The notes under the pieces: model-generated
The model's input: the letters and a program-made list of their open reading frames with translations, nothing else
What the model was told of the DNA's origin: nothing
Databases searched by the model: none
Made by a program: the position numbers and the translations under genes
Shown here: piece after piece, positions 32,515 to 41,490 of the stretch
Numbering within the stretch: position 1 is the stretch's first letter
How the letters are laid out: the number at the start of each line of letters is the position of its first letter
Source of the DNA: Metaruminococcus_A sp050943475
GTDB taxonomy: Bacteria > Bacillota > Clostridia > Oscillospirales > Ruminococcaceae
Assembly (NCBI GenBank): GCA_050943475.1
Contig: JBMNPF010000009.1
Location: 61,433-125,432 of the forward strand
Direction of reading: 5' to 3'
DNA: 64,000 nucleotides

Positions 32515-33352
32515 ATGGAACATTGAAGCTCTCGGGCAGAAAGTGTTCAAAAATCATCAAATCAAAATGCCGCCGTACAAAGGCCGCACTTTCCGGTTCA
32601 CGCACCGTCCAGGCGACGGTTAAAAGGTGAAACAGCCTTCTGCACAGCCGGAAACTGCGGTTCGAGGCGTCCTCGTACCGGTAGGCAATAAAGTGAGGTT
32701 TTGCAATGCAGTTGCCCAGCAGATTGCGCAGGGCAAACTTCAAAATACAGGGCATTCCTTTTGTACCGGAAAAGGATTCAGAAAGCTGCCCCCGCACCAT
32801 TTTAGCTTCGTTTTTCCGAAACCACCGCAGAATACGCGGGTCAAAGGATTCCACACAGTACGGCCCTGCATAGGCTTTGAGCAAATCGGCCGTTTTGCGG
32901 CAGAGCTCGGCGTTGCGTTTCCCCATTTTCAGCTCAATAATCAGGGGAACACGTCCGCCTACTAATTTGAGCACCGCTGCAAACAGCGGGATGTGTTCGT
33001 CCGTCCCCATTAGGGAAAGGCGGCGCAGCTGCTGAAAGGTAAGTGCCGCTACGGGCTTGTCTACACCACACATGCGCATGAGGCGGTCGTCGTGGAAAAC
33101 CACAACCTGCCCGTCGGACGACAGTTGAACGTCCAGTTCAATACCGTATCCGTGTGATACAGCGCGCTCAAAAGCCGCCATGGAATTTTCCGGGATCGCC
33201 TGATCGCGGGTATAAAGCCCGCGGTGCGCATAATCCCAGCCCCGCAGCGGGGCGAGCCGCCACTCCCGTGCAGGCTTGGAGGCAATCAGCCACAGGTAAC
33301 CGCCGGCGAGGACGGCGGCCGTGGCAATCAGGATGAGTAGCCAAAGCGGCAT
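32513..33352 (-). CDS. Membrane-anchored glycerophosphodiester phosphodiesterase
   Basis: A 279-residue protein with an N-terminal anchor (LLILIATAAVLAGGYLWLI) and a GDPD TIM-barrel domain: AHRGLYTRDQAIPENSMAAF with catalytic His and Asn, GIELDVQLSSDGQVVVFHDD and VPLIIELKMG. It hydrolyses glycerophosphodiesters to glycerol-3-phosphate, or turns over lipoteichoic-type polymers. The active site should lie outside the cell if the anchor is a signal anchor. Confidence 0.9.
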   Translation of the reverse strand: MPLWLLILIATAAVLAGGYLWLIASKPAREWRLAPLRGWDYAHRGLYTRDQAIPENSMAAFERAVSHGYGIELDVQLSSDGQVVVFHDDRLMRMCGVDKPVAALTFQQLRRLSLMGTDEHIPLFAAVLKLVGGRVPLIIELKMGKRNAELCRKTADLLKAYAGPYCVESFDPRILRWFRKNEAKMVRGQLSESFSGTKGMPCILKFALRNLLGNCIAKPHFIAYRYEDASNRSFRLCRRLFHLLTVAWTVREPESAAFVRRHFDLMIFEHFLPESFNVP

Positions 33353-33376
33353 AGGCGGCGCCTCCTGTTCAACCCG

Positions 33377-34318
33377 TTAAATAAAGCCCAGCATTTTGGT
33401 GACATACACCAGCGCAAACATGGTGAAGATAGAAAACAGGGAGCTTGCAACCACAAGCTGCCCAGCAAGCTCGGCATCTGCGTTGGCGTTGCAGGCCATG
33501 GTGTAGCTGGAAACAGCGACCGGCGCGCCGAATGCAACCATTAAAACAGCAAGCTGTGCGTCACGGTAACCAAGCGCCACCACAATGCTGATGACGATTG
33601 CCGGCACCACCAGCAACCGCAGAAAGGAAACCGTCAGCACATATTTCAGGTTGCGGAATGCGCTGCGGAAGCTGAAGTCGCAGCCCAGCAAAGTGAGTGC
33701 GAGCGGCGTTGCAATGGAACCAAGCTGCTTGAGCGGGGAAAAGACCGCTTCCGGCAGCGGGATTTTGAAAAAGGAGAAGATAAGGCCGAGCACCGCGCCG
33801 ATAATCAGCGGGTTTTTAATGATGTTGAGCAATGTTTGTTTGATGTTCACCTTTTGCTCAGAGTCAAAAATGGCAAGAACAACAACCGCCAGCAGGTTGT
33901 AAAGCGGGACAAGAAAGGCCGCCACAATGGCTGCCAGCGCACCGCCTTCGGCCCCGAACATAGTCTCGCAAATCGGCACGCCGAAAATAAGGAAATTGCC
34001 GCGGAACAGCGCCTGAATGATGACGCCCCGCTTGGCGTTCTCCTTGATGATAAACGGAACCGTGAGGAACAGAATTACCATCTGTGCGGCAACAAACCCC
34101 AGCACCAGCAGAATGAAATTCCCGTCAAAGGTGGTGGAAAAATCGGCCTGATAAATGTTCATGAACAGCAAAATCGGCAAAAACACCTTAAAACAGACAT
34201 TGTTCCCGGTTTTGACAAAGGTGGGGTTTACCAGCTTGATGCGGGAGAGAAAATAGCCCAGTGAAATGAGGACAAAGAGGGGGAAGACGACGTTGAGTGA
34301 GAAGATAAAGCTTTCCAT
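33377..34318 (-). CDS. AEC-family transporter (auxin efflux carrier type)
   Basis: A 313-residue membrane protein with about ten hydrophobic segments. NPTFVKTGNNVCFKVFLPILLF, NFLIFGVPICETMFG and the late VAFGAPVAVSSYTMACN are typical of AEC permeases (bacterial malate or auxin carriers). Substrate unknown. The gene reads away from the PQ-loop protein at 34548 and precedes the GDPD gene by 24 bases. Confidence 0.88.
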   Translation of the reverse strand: MESFIFSLNVVFPLFVLISLGYFLSRIKLVNPTFVKTGNNVCFKVFLPILLFMNIYQADFSTTFDGNFILLVLGFVAAQMVILFLTVPFIIKENAKRGVIIQALFRGNFLIFGVPICETMFGAEGGALAAIVAAFLVPLYNLLAVVVLAIFDSEQKVNIKQTLLNIIKNPLIIGAVLGLIFSFFKIPLPEAVFSPLKQLGSIATPLALTLLGCDFSFRSAFRNLKYVLTVSFLRLLVVPAIVISIVVALGYRDAQLAVLMVAFGAPVAVSSYTMACNANADAELAGQLVVASSLFSIFTMFALVYVTKMLGFI

Positions 34319-34451
34319 TTGTTATCGTATCCTTTTTTGATTGATGAGTGGGATGATGCTCGATATCATCATAGCATTTTTATTATAGGCGATTGGCGGG
34401 CGGGTGTCAAATCACAACAATGTTGTTTTTACAGGATCGTCTCTGCCTTTC

Positions 34452-34479
34452 TTGCAAAATCTGCCTGGAATGCTATAAT
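34452..34479 (+). promoter_or_regulatory. Promoter of the PQ-loop/thioredoxin region
   Basis: TTGCAA (34452-34457), 16 bases, extended TGC, TATAAT (34474-34479). Confidence 0.7.
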
Positions 34480-34547
34480 AAAAGGGAAATCAAAAATGTC
34501 CGTGTCCGGGCTGGAAACAGCCCTTGCACTATGCTTTGTGAAAGGAA

Positions 34548-34847
34548 GTGGTGCCGTTGGGCGATTTTAAAATTTTTGAAGCTATTATGCTGCTTTGTTT
34601 TGGCGTTTCCTGGCCTATTTCCATTTATAAATCCTATACCAGCCGGAAGGTCGGCAGCAAAAGCGTGGTGTTTTTATATGCCATCCTTGTGGGGTATATT
34701 GCCGGTATCATCAACAAGCTGCTGTATTCGCCGGACGTGGTGCTGGTGCTTTACATCATCAATTTGATTATGGTCGCAGCCGATACGGTGCTTTACTACC
34801 GAAACGTCCGCATTGAAAAAGCGGAAGCTCGAAAGGCAAGCGCATAA
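34548..34847 (+). CDS. PQ-loop/SemiSWEET-like small membrane protein
   Basis: A protein of about 99 residues with three hydrophobic segments, the first containing FGVSWPISIYKSYTSRK, a PQ-loop-like pattern with Pro-Ile in place of Pro-Gln. This agrees with SemiSWEET-type or PQ-loop half-transporters. Several adjacent GTG/TTG codons could start it; GTG 34551 or TTG 34557 fit the AAAGGA ribosome binding site at 34541-34546 better than 34548. Function unknown. Confidence 0.75.
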   Translation: MVPLGDFKIFEAIMLLCFGVSWPISIYKSYTSRKVGSKSVVFLYAILVGYIAGIINKLLYSPDVVLVLYIINLIMVAADTVLYYRNVRIEKAEARKASA

Positions 34848-34904
34848 CGGCGGCAGAACAGAGGATACTAAAAAAGATCTGTGTATGATGAAGGAGGTTA
34901 TGGC

Positions 34905-35222
34905 ATGAGTGTTGCTATGCTGAAAGAAACGGATTTTGAAAGGTCGGTCAAACAGGCGGAGGGCCTGGTCGTGGTCGATTTTTATGCCGACTGGTGCGGC
35001 CCCTGCAAAATGCTTGCCCCGGTTCTTGCAGAACTTGCCGAGGAACAGCCGGAGGTCAAATTTTTCAAGGTGAATATTGATGAAAATGCAGACCTTGCGG
35101 CAAAATACGGGGTGATGAGCATCCCGACCATTGTATTCATCAAAAACGGCGAGACACTGGCGACCGAAGTCGGCGTAAAACCAAAACAAAATTATGTGGG
35201 GCTGATTGAACAGTACCGCTGA
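34905..35222 (+). CDS. trxA: Thioredoxin
   Basis: A 105-residue protein with active site ADWCGPCKM, the cis-proline loop MSIPTIVFIKNG and normal thioredoxin length. It reduces disulfides in the cytoplasm. ATG 34905 has AAGGAGG upstream, making the earlier in-frame ATG unlikely. No thioredoxin reductase is present in this window. Confidence 0.95.
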   Translation: MSVAMLKETDFERSVKQAEGLVVVDFYADWCGPCKMLAPVLAELAEEQPEVKFFKVNIDENADLAAKYGVMSIPTIVFIKNGETLATEVGVKPKQNYVGLIEQYR

Positions 35223-35231
35223 GCGTATTGA

Positions 35232-35269
35232 TTTCCCCTGTTCGCCGGCAGATGAAGCGAACGGGGGAA
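35232..35269. terminator. Inverted repeat after thioredoxin
   Basis: TTTCCCCTGTTCGC / GCGAACGGGGGAA with an 11-base loop, immediately after the stop; lacks a T-run, so termination is uncertain. Confidence 0.5.
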
Positions 35270-35437
35270 TTGCTGCATCCTCGCTTTGCAGGATGGTGGC
35301 ACGGTCGTTGGTCCGCATAGCGCAGGGCGACGCTTCCGGGCGAAGCTCTGGTTTTGGCCGATACTCTCGGTTCGTTTTTTTGTGCTTTTCGGACAAGACC
35401 AACCGTTGTTACATCTGCGGCATAAAGGAAAGATGGT

Positions 35438-36034
35438 ATGAAAAAGTGTTGTTTCATTTTCTGCCTGTTGCTGTTTCTGTGCTTGTCTGCCTGCGCCTCT
35501 GCACCGGAAACGCAGAATGCCGGAAGTGATCCGGTCAGCAGTCCATCATCTGAAAGCAGTCCGAACGAATACAGCAAAGCGCCGGGTGTACCGGCGGTGG
35601 AGATAACGGCCGCTCAGCAAACCGTTGATTATAGCGCCGTAATCAAAGAAGAAGCCCGCGCGCAGGAAGAGGAGCAAAGCCAGTTTGCCGGTATGGTTTC
35701 CGCTGTGGATTATGCCGATGTTGTCGTCGTAAAAACGGGAGAGGCTCTGGAAATACGCTTCCCCGAACAAATTCCGGACAGCGCCGAATGCGTGGATTAT
35801 ATGCTGCAGGGCGGCGGCAGTTACAAAGGCCATGTGATGTTTCAACAATCGCTTTATGAACCGTTTGCCCTGAATCTGGAAAACGGGGTGGCGGCCTATC
35901 CGGTGGAACGGCATCCGCTCTATGGCCTTGCTTCAAGCCCGCAGACCCTGCGCGGAATCCGGCTGATTTGTACGTTCGGTTCCGAAACGGTCGAATACCG
36001 CTTTCTCGTTCGCCATGTTCCAGATGAATCGTAA
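35438..36034 (+). CDS. Lipoprotein of unknown function
   Basis: A 198-residue protein with a lipoprotein signal (FLCLSACASAPE; lipid Cys near residue 21), a Ser/Asn-rich linker to about residue 45 and a beta-rich domain with VDYADVVVVKTGEALEIRF and VDYMLQGGGSYKGHV. I do not recognise a family. It should be anchored to the outer face of the membrane. It has its own terminator. Confidence 0.75.
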   Translation: MKKCCFIFCLLLFLCLSACASAPETQNAGSDPVSSPSSESSPNEYSKAPGVPAVEITAAQQTVDYSAVIKEEARAQEEEQSQFAGMVSAVDYADVVVVKTGEALEIRFPEQIPDSAECVDYMLQGGGSYKGHVMFQQSLYEPFALNLENGVAAYPVERHPLYGLASSPQTLRGIRLICTFGSETVEYRFLVRHVPDES

Positions 36035-36041
36035 TGCCGGC

Positions 36042-36077
36042 AAGCAGCCTGCTCCCGTTGGGAACAGGCTGCTTTTT
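36042..36077 (+). terminator. Terminator after the lipoprotein gene
   Basis: AAGCAGCCTG(C/T)TCCC hairpin with a 4-base loop and TTTTTG. Confidence 0.88.
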
Positions 36078-36112
36078 GCCATTTTGTTTGGGTTTATCCG
36101 GATGTGGTTTCG

Positions 36113-36141
36113 TTGACTTGAAGCCGGAAAACGCCTATAAT
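36113..36141 (+). promoter_or_regulatory. Promoter of the 2-hydroxyacid dehydrogenase gene
   Basis: TTGACT (36113-36118), 17 bases, TATAAT (36136-36141). Confidence 0.85.
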
Positions 36142-36199
36142 AAAAAGGAAACTTTTTACCATAAAACATAGTAGTCAAAACAGCAAAGGAGCACATATC

Positions 36200-37168
36200 A
36201 TGGAAGCAGTCAAGAAGGTACTGGTCGTTTTCCCAATGGATGCACCGCAGCGTGAGCAGCTTTCCGCTGCGTTCCCGGAACTTGAGTTCTGTTTTGCGGG
36301 CGCCTCTGAAGTGACAAAAGAGCAGGTGCATGCGGCTGATGTCATTTTCGGCAACCCGTCCCCCAATCTCATCCGCGGCACCAAAAAGCTCAAATGGATT
36401 CAGCTCAACAGCGCCGGAACCGACGGCTATACCGCAGACGGCGTACTGCCGGACGGAGCTCTTCTAACCAACGCCACAGGCGCTTATGGCCTTACCATTT
36501 CGGAACATCTGCTCGGCATGCTGCTCATGCTTTATAAAAAGCTTTATTCCTACCGCGATGCGCAGCTGGAACATCATTGGACCGATGCCGGCAGCGTCAA
36601 GACCGTGGTGGGTTCCACCGTGCTTATTCTGGGCGCAGGCAACATCGGCACCGAATTTGCCAAACGGGTAAAGGCAATGGGCGCCACGACCATTGGCGTG
36701 CGCCGCACCCCCGGCGATGTACCGGACTGCTACGATGAAATGCATTTCATGGAGGATCTGGACGACCTTCTTCCCCGTGCGGACGTGATTTCCATGAGTC
36801 TGCCGGGCACTCCGGCAACCACCCATATCATCAACCGGGAGCGTATTGCCCGGATGAAGGAAGACGCGGTCATCCTGAACGTCGGCCGCGGTTCAGCCAT
36901 CGACCTTGAGGCGCTCTGCGACGCAATGGAGGCCGGAAAACTCTGGGGCGTCGGCCTTGATGTGACCGAGCCGGAGCCGCTTCCGGCGGATCACCGCCTG
37001 TGGGGGATGAAGAACGCCGTCATTACCCCGCATGCCGCGGGAGGATTCCATCTGGAACAAACGGTGGAGTTCATCACCGGTATTTTTACCCGCAATTTGA
37101 AACAGCTTTTAAAGGGCGGCGAGCTTGAAAATATGGTGGACTTTGCCACCGGTTACCGTAAAAAATAA
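36200..37168 (+). CDS. D-2-hydroxyacid dehydrogenase
   Basis: A 322-residue NAD(P)-dependent dehydrogenase. Rossmann motif LILGAGNIGTEFAKR near residue 143, conserved Arg in NVGRGSAIDLEAL and catalytic His in TPHAAGGFHLEQ near the end. It reduces a 2-keto acid or oxidises a D-2-hydroxy acid; substrate not readable. ATG 36200 follows AAAGGAG. It is not obviously linked to the chromate transporter genes, which start 35 bases after its stop. Confidence 0.92.
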   Translation: MEAVKKVLVVFPMDAPQREQLSAAFPELEFCFAGASEVTKEQVHAADVIFGNPSPNLIRGTKKLKWIQLNSAGTDGYTADGVLPDGALLTNATGAYGLTISEHLLGMLLMLYKKLYSYRDAQLEHHWTDAGSVKTVVGSTVLILGAGNIGTEFAKRVKAMGATTIGVRRTPGDVPDCYDEMHFMEDLDDLLPRADVISMSLPGTPATTHIINRERIARMKEDAVILNVGRGSAIDLEALCDAMEAGKLWGVGLDVTEPEPLPADHRLWGMKNAVITPHAAGGFHLEQTVEFITGIFTRNLKQLLKGGELENMVDFATGYRKK

Positions 37169-37203
37169 CCGGTGAGACAAGGAACATACAGGAGGAGAAT
37201 TTT

Positions 37204-37791
37204 TTGAAGAGAACCCCGGCGCTGTACTGGAAAATCTTTCTTTCTACCTTTACCTTAAGCGCATTCACCTTTGGCGGCGGCTATGTCATTGTGCCGCTGA
37301 TGCAGAAAAAATTTGTCAACCAGTACGGCTGGATTGATGAAAAAGAAATGCTGGATCTCGTGGCGGTGGCGCAATCCGCTCCGGGACCGATTGCGGTCAA
37401 TGCTTCCATTATGATTGGCTACCGGCTGGGTGGCGTGCTGGGGGCGTTTGTCAGCATGTTTGGCACCATTTTGCCGCCGTTTATCATCATTGCCGTCATT
37501 TCGTTTTTCTACCAGGCATTCCGTGACAATTACTATGTCTCGGTGATCATGAAGGGCATGCAGGCGGGCGTCGCGGCCGTGATTGTGGACGCAGTTGTCA
37601 AAATGGCCATCAATGCGGGCAAGGAAAAAAGCGTTGTATCCTACATTATCATGATCGGCGCCTTTGTTGTTTCTTATTTCTTTGGCGTCAACATTATTTT
37701 CGTCATCCTCGCCTGTGCCGCCATTGGCATTGTGGCGACCATTGTCCGCGAAAAACGGGCGAAATCCAAAACAGGGGAGGCGGACAAATGA
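37204..37791 (+). CDS. Chromate transporter family protein, first half
   Basis: A 195-residue membrane protein of the CHR family: FTFGGGYVIVPLMQKKF and SAPGPIAVNASIMIGYR near residue 60 are diagnostic. It has about six hydrophobic segments. In Clostridia many chromate transporter family members occur as two half-size genes; this one overlaps the second half by 4 bases, so the complex should be formed from both. The physiological substrate is unlikely to be chromate in every case. TTG start with AGGAGG upstream. Confidence 0.9.
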   Translation: MKRTPALYWKIFLSTFTLSAFTFGGGYVIVPLMQKKFVNQYGWIDEKEMLDLVAVAQSAPGPIAVNASIMIGYRLGGVLGAFVSMFGTILPPFIIIAVISFFYQAFRDNYYVSVIMKGMQAGVAAVIVDAVVKMAINAGKEKSVVSYIIMIGAFVVSYFFGVNIIFVILACAAIGIVATIVREKRAKSKTGEADK

Positions 37792-38363
37792 TTTATCTTG
37801 AACTGCTCTGGAGCTTTTTCCAAATCGGGTTGTTCAGTTTTGGCGGCGGTTATGCGTCGCTGCCGCTCATCCAGACCCAGGTGGTTGATCTGCACGGCTG
37901 GCTCAACATGACCGAGTTTGTCGATATCATCACCATTTCCCAAATGACGCCGGGGCCAATCGCCATCAATGCCTCGACCTTTGTCGGCATGCGTGTGGCT
38001 GGGGTAGGCGGTGCGGCGGTCGCAACCATTGGCTGTGTGCTTCCGTCCTGTATCATTGTTCTGTTGCTGGCGTTTCTGTACTACAAGTACCGCAACCTGT
38101 CGGTGATTCAGGGTGCTTTGAGCGGCCTGCGCCCGGCGGTCGTTTCGCTGATTGCATCGGCCGGCGTGGGCATCCTCATTCTTGCCCTTTGGGGCGGGGA
38201 TACCCTTTGGAGCTTCGCCGTTGAAAAGGTGGACTGGATTGCTGTCGGCATTTTTGCTTTGGGATTATTTGTCCTGCGCAAGTTCAAGCTCAACCCCATT
38301 TATGTCATGCTCGGCGCCGGCGTCGTTGGGTTGTGCATTTACCCTTTCCTGCCGGTCGGGTAA
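37788..38363 (+). CDS. Chromate transporter family protein, second half
   Basis: A 191-residue paralogue of the preceding protein: FSFGGGYASLPLIQTQV and MTPGPIAINASTFVGMR. The ATG overlaps the first gene (ATGA), indicating translational coupling and a heterodimer. Likely six hydrophobic segments and opposite topology to its partner. Confidence 0.9.
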   Translation: MIYLELLWSFFQIGLFSFGGGYASLPLIQTQVVDLHGWLNMTEFVDIITISQMTPGPIAINASTFVGMRVAGVGGAAVATIGCVLPSCIIVLLLAFLYYKYRNLSVIQGALSGLRPAVVSLIASAGVGILILALWGGDTLWSFAVEKVDWIAVGIFALGLFVLRKFKLNPIYVMLGAGVVGLCIYPFLPVG

Positions 38364-38554
38364 ACGCGTTTGTAAAACCGGCGCTGGCTTTGCGGTGAAA
38401 CCTCCGCAGGCCCAGCCACTTCCCACCGGGTTGCCGTTTCACCGGGAAACGGACGCGGAAAGGACGGTTAATCGGCTGTTCGGCATTTGCCAGCCGTTTT
38501 GGCATTGCCGCTCTCAGCGGCTGAAATCCACTGTGTTACAAGGAGGGAGTTGTT

Positions 38555-39202
38555 ATGAACCGCAATGCGCAGCGGGAGCTGGACACTCTGCTTGCCCGCC
38601 TTTCATCAGAGGGAACTGTTCCCTCTCTGCTGCTGCACAGCTGCTGCGCACCCTGCAGCAGCTACGTGTTGGAATACCTCTCCCAATTTTTTGAAATCAC
38701 CGTGTTTTATTACAATCCAAACATTACCCTGCCGGAGGAGTACCGGCACCGGGTGGAGGAGTTAAAGCGTCTGCTGCGGGAGATGCCGCTGGAGCACCCG
38801 GTGCGGCTGCTTGAGGGAAATTACCAACCGGAACGCTTTTATGAGGCCGCCCAGGGGCTGGAGCAGCTCCCGGAGGGCGGCGAACGCTGCTTCCGCTGTT
38901 ATGAGCTCCGGCTGCGGGAAGCGGCCCGGATTGCCGCGGAGCAGAGGTGCGATTATTTTACCACCACCCTCTCGATCAGCCCGATGAAGCGGGCGGACAA
39001 GCTCCTGGAGATCGGAGAGCGGCTCGCCGAGGAGGTGGGGGTTCCTTACCTTGTTTCGGATTTTAAAAAGCGGAACGGCTACAAACGTTCCATTGAGCTT
39101 TCCAAGATGTATGGTCTTTACCGTCAGGACTACTGCGGTTGTATTTATTCCAAACAGGAGGCGGAGCAGCGACAGAAAAGGAGGCTGACAAATGAAGTTT
39201 GA
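38555..39202 (+). CDS. queH: Epoxyqueuosine reductase QueH
   Basis: A 215-residue protein of the former DUF208 family. LLHSCCAPCSSYVLEYL, YYNPNITLPEEY, CFRCYELRL and the terminal DYCGCIYS supply four iron-sulfur or metal ligands. QueH reduces epoxyqueuosine to queuosine in tRNA, as an alternative to the B12-dependent QueG. ATG 38555 has AAGGAGGG upstream. Its end overlaps the next gene by 11 bases. Confidence 0.94.
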   Translation: MNRNAQRELDTLLARLSSEGTVPSLLLHSCCAPCSSYVLEYLSQFFEITVFYYNPNITLPEEYRHRVEELKRLLREMPLEHPVRLLEGNYQPERFYEAAQGLEQLPEGGERCFRCYELRLREAARIAAEQRCDYFTTTLSISPMKRADKLLEIGERLAEEVGVPYLVSDFKKRNGYKRSIELSKMYGLYRQDYCGCIYSKQEAEQRQKRRLTNEV

Positions 39203-39977
39203 AGGCAGGGTTTGTGTGGTAACCGGAGGCGCCGGCGGCATTGGCCGGTGCATTGCGGAGGCTTTTGCCAAACAGGGCGCGACGGTCGCGTTTATGGATT
39301 TCAATGAAGAAGCGGGTCGCGAGACACTCATGCGGTTAAAGGTGATCAACAAAAACAGCAAGCACCTTTTTTATTACGGCGATGTTGCGGAGGAAGAAAC
39401 CCTTGCAACCTTTGCCAAGGCGGTGGGCGACGTCTGCGGCGGCGTGGATTTTCTTATCAACAACGCCTGCCTCAGCCGCCGGGGAATTTTGTCCGGCTGC
39501 ACCTGGGAGGATTTTAACTACGTCCTTCGGGTTGGAGTCTCCGCTCCGTACCGGTTGACCCAGCTTTTGCTGCCGCTGTTCCGGGAGGATGCGGCGATTG
39601 TCAACCTGGCGTCTACCCGCGGATTTATGTCCCAGGCGGACACCGAAAGTTACTCGGCAGCCAAAGGCGGCATCCTGTCCCTCACCCACGCGCTTGCGGT
39701 CAGCCTTTCCGGGAAGGTACGGGTCAATTCCATCAGCCCCGGCTGGATTGACACCGGTGCTTATCATGAAGAAAACTATATCCCGGAATACACCCGTGCG
39801 GATCGGCTTCAGCATCCATCCGGCCGGGTTGGCACTCCGGAGGATATTGCCCGCGCCGTGCTCTTTCTCTGCGATCCGGAGAACGATTTTATCAATGGGC
39901 AGAACCTGACCGTTGACGGCGGTATGACCAAGCTCATGGTTTATACGGGCGACAATGGCTGGGAATATCAGGCCTGA
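39192..39977 (+). CDS. Short-chain dehydrogenase/reductase
   Basis: A 261-residue SDR. VVTGGAGGIGRCIAEAFAK (nucleotide binding), NLASTRGFMS with the catalytic Ser and YSAAKGG with Tyr-x3-Lys; late INGQNLTVDGGM is typical of classical SDRs. It overlaps queH, so it shares its transcript, but the substrate is unknown. The start is preceded by GGAGG inside queH. Confidence 0.9.
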   Translation: MKFEGRVCVVTGGAGGIGRCIAEAFAKQGATVAFMDFNEEAGRETLMRLKVINKNSKHLFYYGDVAEEETLATFAKAVGDVCGGVDFLINNACLSRRGILSGCTWEDFNYVLRVGVSAPYRLTQLLLPLFREDAAIVNLASTRGFMSQADTESYSAAKGGILSLTHALAVSLSGKVRVNSISPGWIDTGAYHEENYIPEYTRADRLQHPSGRVGTPEDIARAVLFLCDPENDFINGQNLTVDGGMTKLMVYTGDNGWEYQA

Positions 39978-40118
39978 CAGGTGGAACCCGCGGAGTCGCC
40001 CGTGCGGTCAGCGAGAACCGGAAAAGGCGGCAATCAGAAAAATATACCGGCTGGCGCTTGCGTATGAGTTTTGGAATCAATGCTGTGCAGAGCTGGGATA
40101 GGCTTATATGAATTGCAT

Positions 40119-40157
40119 CAAAAAGAAGGCGGATTTTTATATCCGCCTTCTTTTTGA
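40119..40157. terminator. Terminator after the SDR gene
   Basis: AAAAAGAAGGCGGAT / ATCCGCCTTCTTTTT hairpin with T-run; works in both orientations. Confidence 0.93.
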
Positions 40158-40333
40158 TTGGTTTCCCATTTGCTGTCCAGGCGGTTCTGAACAACACTTT
40201 GTAAGCGTCAGGCTCCAAGGTAAAACAGTATGAGTTTTAACCGGCCCGACGTTTTTGGCCCATCCATGGATTGCCGTTTTTGGAGTATGAATCCGCTTTT
40301 TCGGGAAAGAACGAACCATTGCACGGATTTTCG

Positions 40334-40339
40334 TATAAT
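40334..40339 (+). promoter_or_regulatory. -10 element ahead of the def leader
   Basis: TATAAT with a weak -35. It would give a leader of about 310 bases containing the aptamer-like sequence. Confidence 0.4.
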
Positions 40340-40502
40340 ATGGAGAAAAAAGGGCTTTCCTTTTGCGGCCGTACCATTATTTCCGGCGCCTAAAAGCCGA
40401 ACTTCCAAGCCTACAAGGGCTGTTTTCAAAAATTTGTGCACCATACCGTTCCACAGAACAGGTGAATGGAGGAAAAGGCGTGAAAAAACATCCAGCCACC
40501 GC

Positions 40503-40612
40503 GGAGAGAACAGGAAATACCCTGAGAGAATCAGCCCTGTTGGCGCCGAAAGGCAGACGGTCCATCCCGCAAAAACCGGTTGGGATGAACCTCTCAAATT
40601 GCCTGTACGCCT
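40503..40612 (+). ncRNA. Glycine-riboswitch-like aptamer, possibly degenerate, in the def leader
   Basis: GAGAG (40504-40508) can pair with CTCTC (40591-40595), matching the P1 stem of glycine aptamers. ACAGG (40510-40514) pairs with CCTGT (40536-40540), followed directly by GGCGCCGAAAGGC (40542-40554), close to the conserved GCGCCGAAGG core. CCATCCC (40562) and GGGATG (40582) form a further stem. Missing: the usual GGCAAAAG after the closing P1 strand and a second aptamer. The family is therefore not proved. Confidence 0.35.
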
Positions 40613-40657
40613 GGCGGGGATATGAAAGATGTATTTGGTTTTGGATAGAGAAAAGCC

Positions 40658-41134
40658 ATGCGAGAACAGCAGGGGGTGAGTGGTATCGCACTTCGAAAGC
40701 TTTGTTATTGGAACAATCCCATTCTGCGCGAGCCATGCCGGCTGGTCGAGCAGGTGGACGATAAAACCCGTGAACTGCTTGCGGATATGGCCCAAACCAT
40801 GTACCACACCGGCAATGCGGTGGGGCTTGCTGCGAACCAGATCGGCGTTTTGCAGCGCCTGATCGTCCTCGATACAGGCGGCGGATTAAAACAGCTCGTC
40901 AATCCGGAAATTGTAGAAGCTAACGGCCGCCAAATCTGCGTGGAGGGCTGTCTCAGCCTTCCGGGGCGCTGGGCGCGAACCGTTCGCCCGCAGCGAGTTC
41001 GGGTGCGGTTTTTGGATAAACAGGGAGATTCCAGGGAGATGGTGGGGCAGGGCGAGCTTGCCAAATGTCTCTGCCATGAGATCGACCACCTCAACGGATT
41101 GCTTCTTCCCGATCGCGCTGTCGGCTGGCTGTGA
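40658..41134 (+). CDS. def: Peptide deformylase
   Basis: A 158-residue protein with the three deformylase motifs: GLAANQIG, EGCLSLPG (metal Cys) and CHEIDHLNG (metal His pair). It removes the formyl group from nascent proteins. The start is unclear: the best ribosome binding site, AGGGGGTGAG at 40672-40681, fits an ATC codon at 40685 whose product would begin IALRKL, close to the usual deformylase N-terminus; ATG 40658 and GTG 40676 lie too near or ahead of it. ATG 40658 is given as default. Confidence 0.9.
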   Translation: MREQQGVSGIALRKLCYWNNPILREPCRLVEQVDDKTRELLADMAQTMYHTGNAVGLAANQIGVLQRLIVLDTGGGLKQLVNPEIVEANGRQICVEGCLSLPGRWARTVRPQRVRVRFLDKQGDSREMVGQGELAKCLCHEIDHLNGLLLPDRAVGWL

Positions 41135-41437
41135 CGCGCATTAAGCCCTGTACCCTTTGCTCTGTCAGGTGCTCGCACAAACTTCAGCCGGCAGCAGAGC
41201 CTGAGAAACGATGATTGAATCCGGCTTCACGGGGCTTTGCAGACGCTGAAAAAGACAGGTCTGATGAAGGAAAACGGATCACACGAGGGATTGTTTCCCC
41301 CTCTCGGTGCGGTTCCGCTCCCAAAGCCGGTGGTTGGCGTGAGGGGCGCCCCGCCTTTTTAAGAACAGCCAGCACCCACCGAAAAGGTTTCGATAAAATC
41401 CGCATCGCCGCTGACGGCGGCGCGAAAGGCCTTTACA
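41135..41437. other. Intergenic region after def, nothing recognised
   Basis: GC-rich, no credible gene on either strand and no terminator recognised for def. Confidence 0.5.
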
Positions 41438-41478
41438 AAAAAGAAAAGCCGTATCTTGCTGATGCAGGATACGGCTTT
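41438..41478 (-). terminator. Terminator of the aldo/keto reductase gene
   Basis: AAAGCCGTATC / GATACGGCTTT with 12-base loop and minus-strand TTTTCTTTTTTG. Confidence 0.88.
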
Positions 41479-41490
41479 ATCGGATTGTGT

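Noticed and set aside
40208..40807. Minus-strand frame over the def leader
   Set aside because: It runs across a terminator-free regulatory leader and into def antisense; no motif or start signal.
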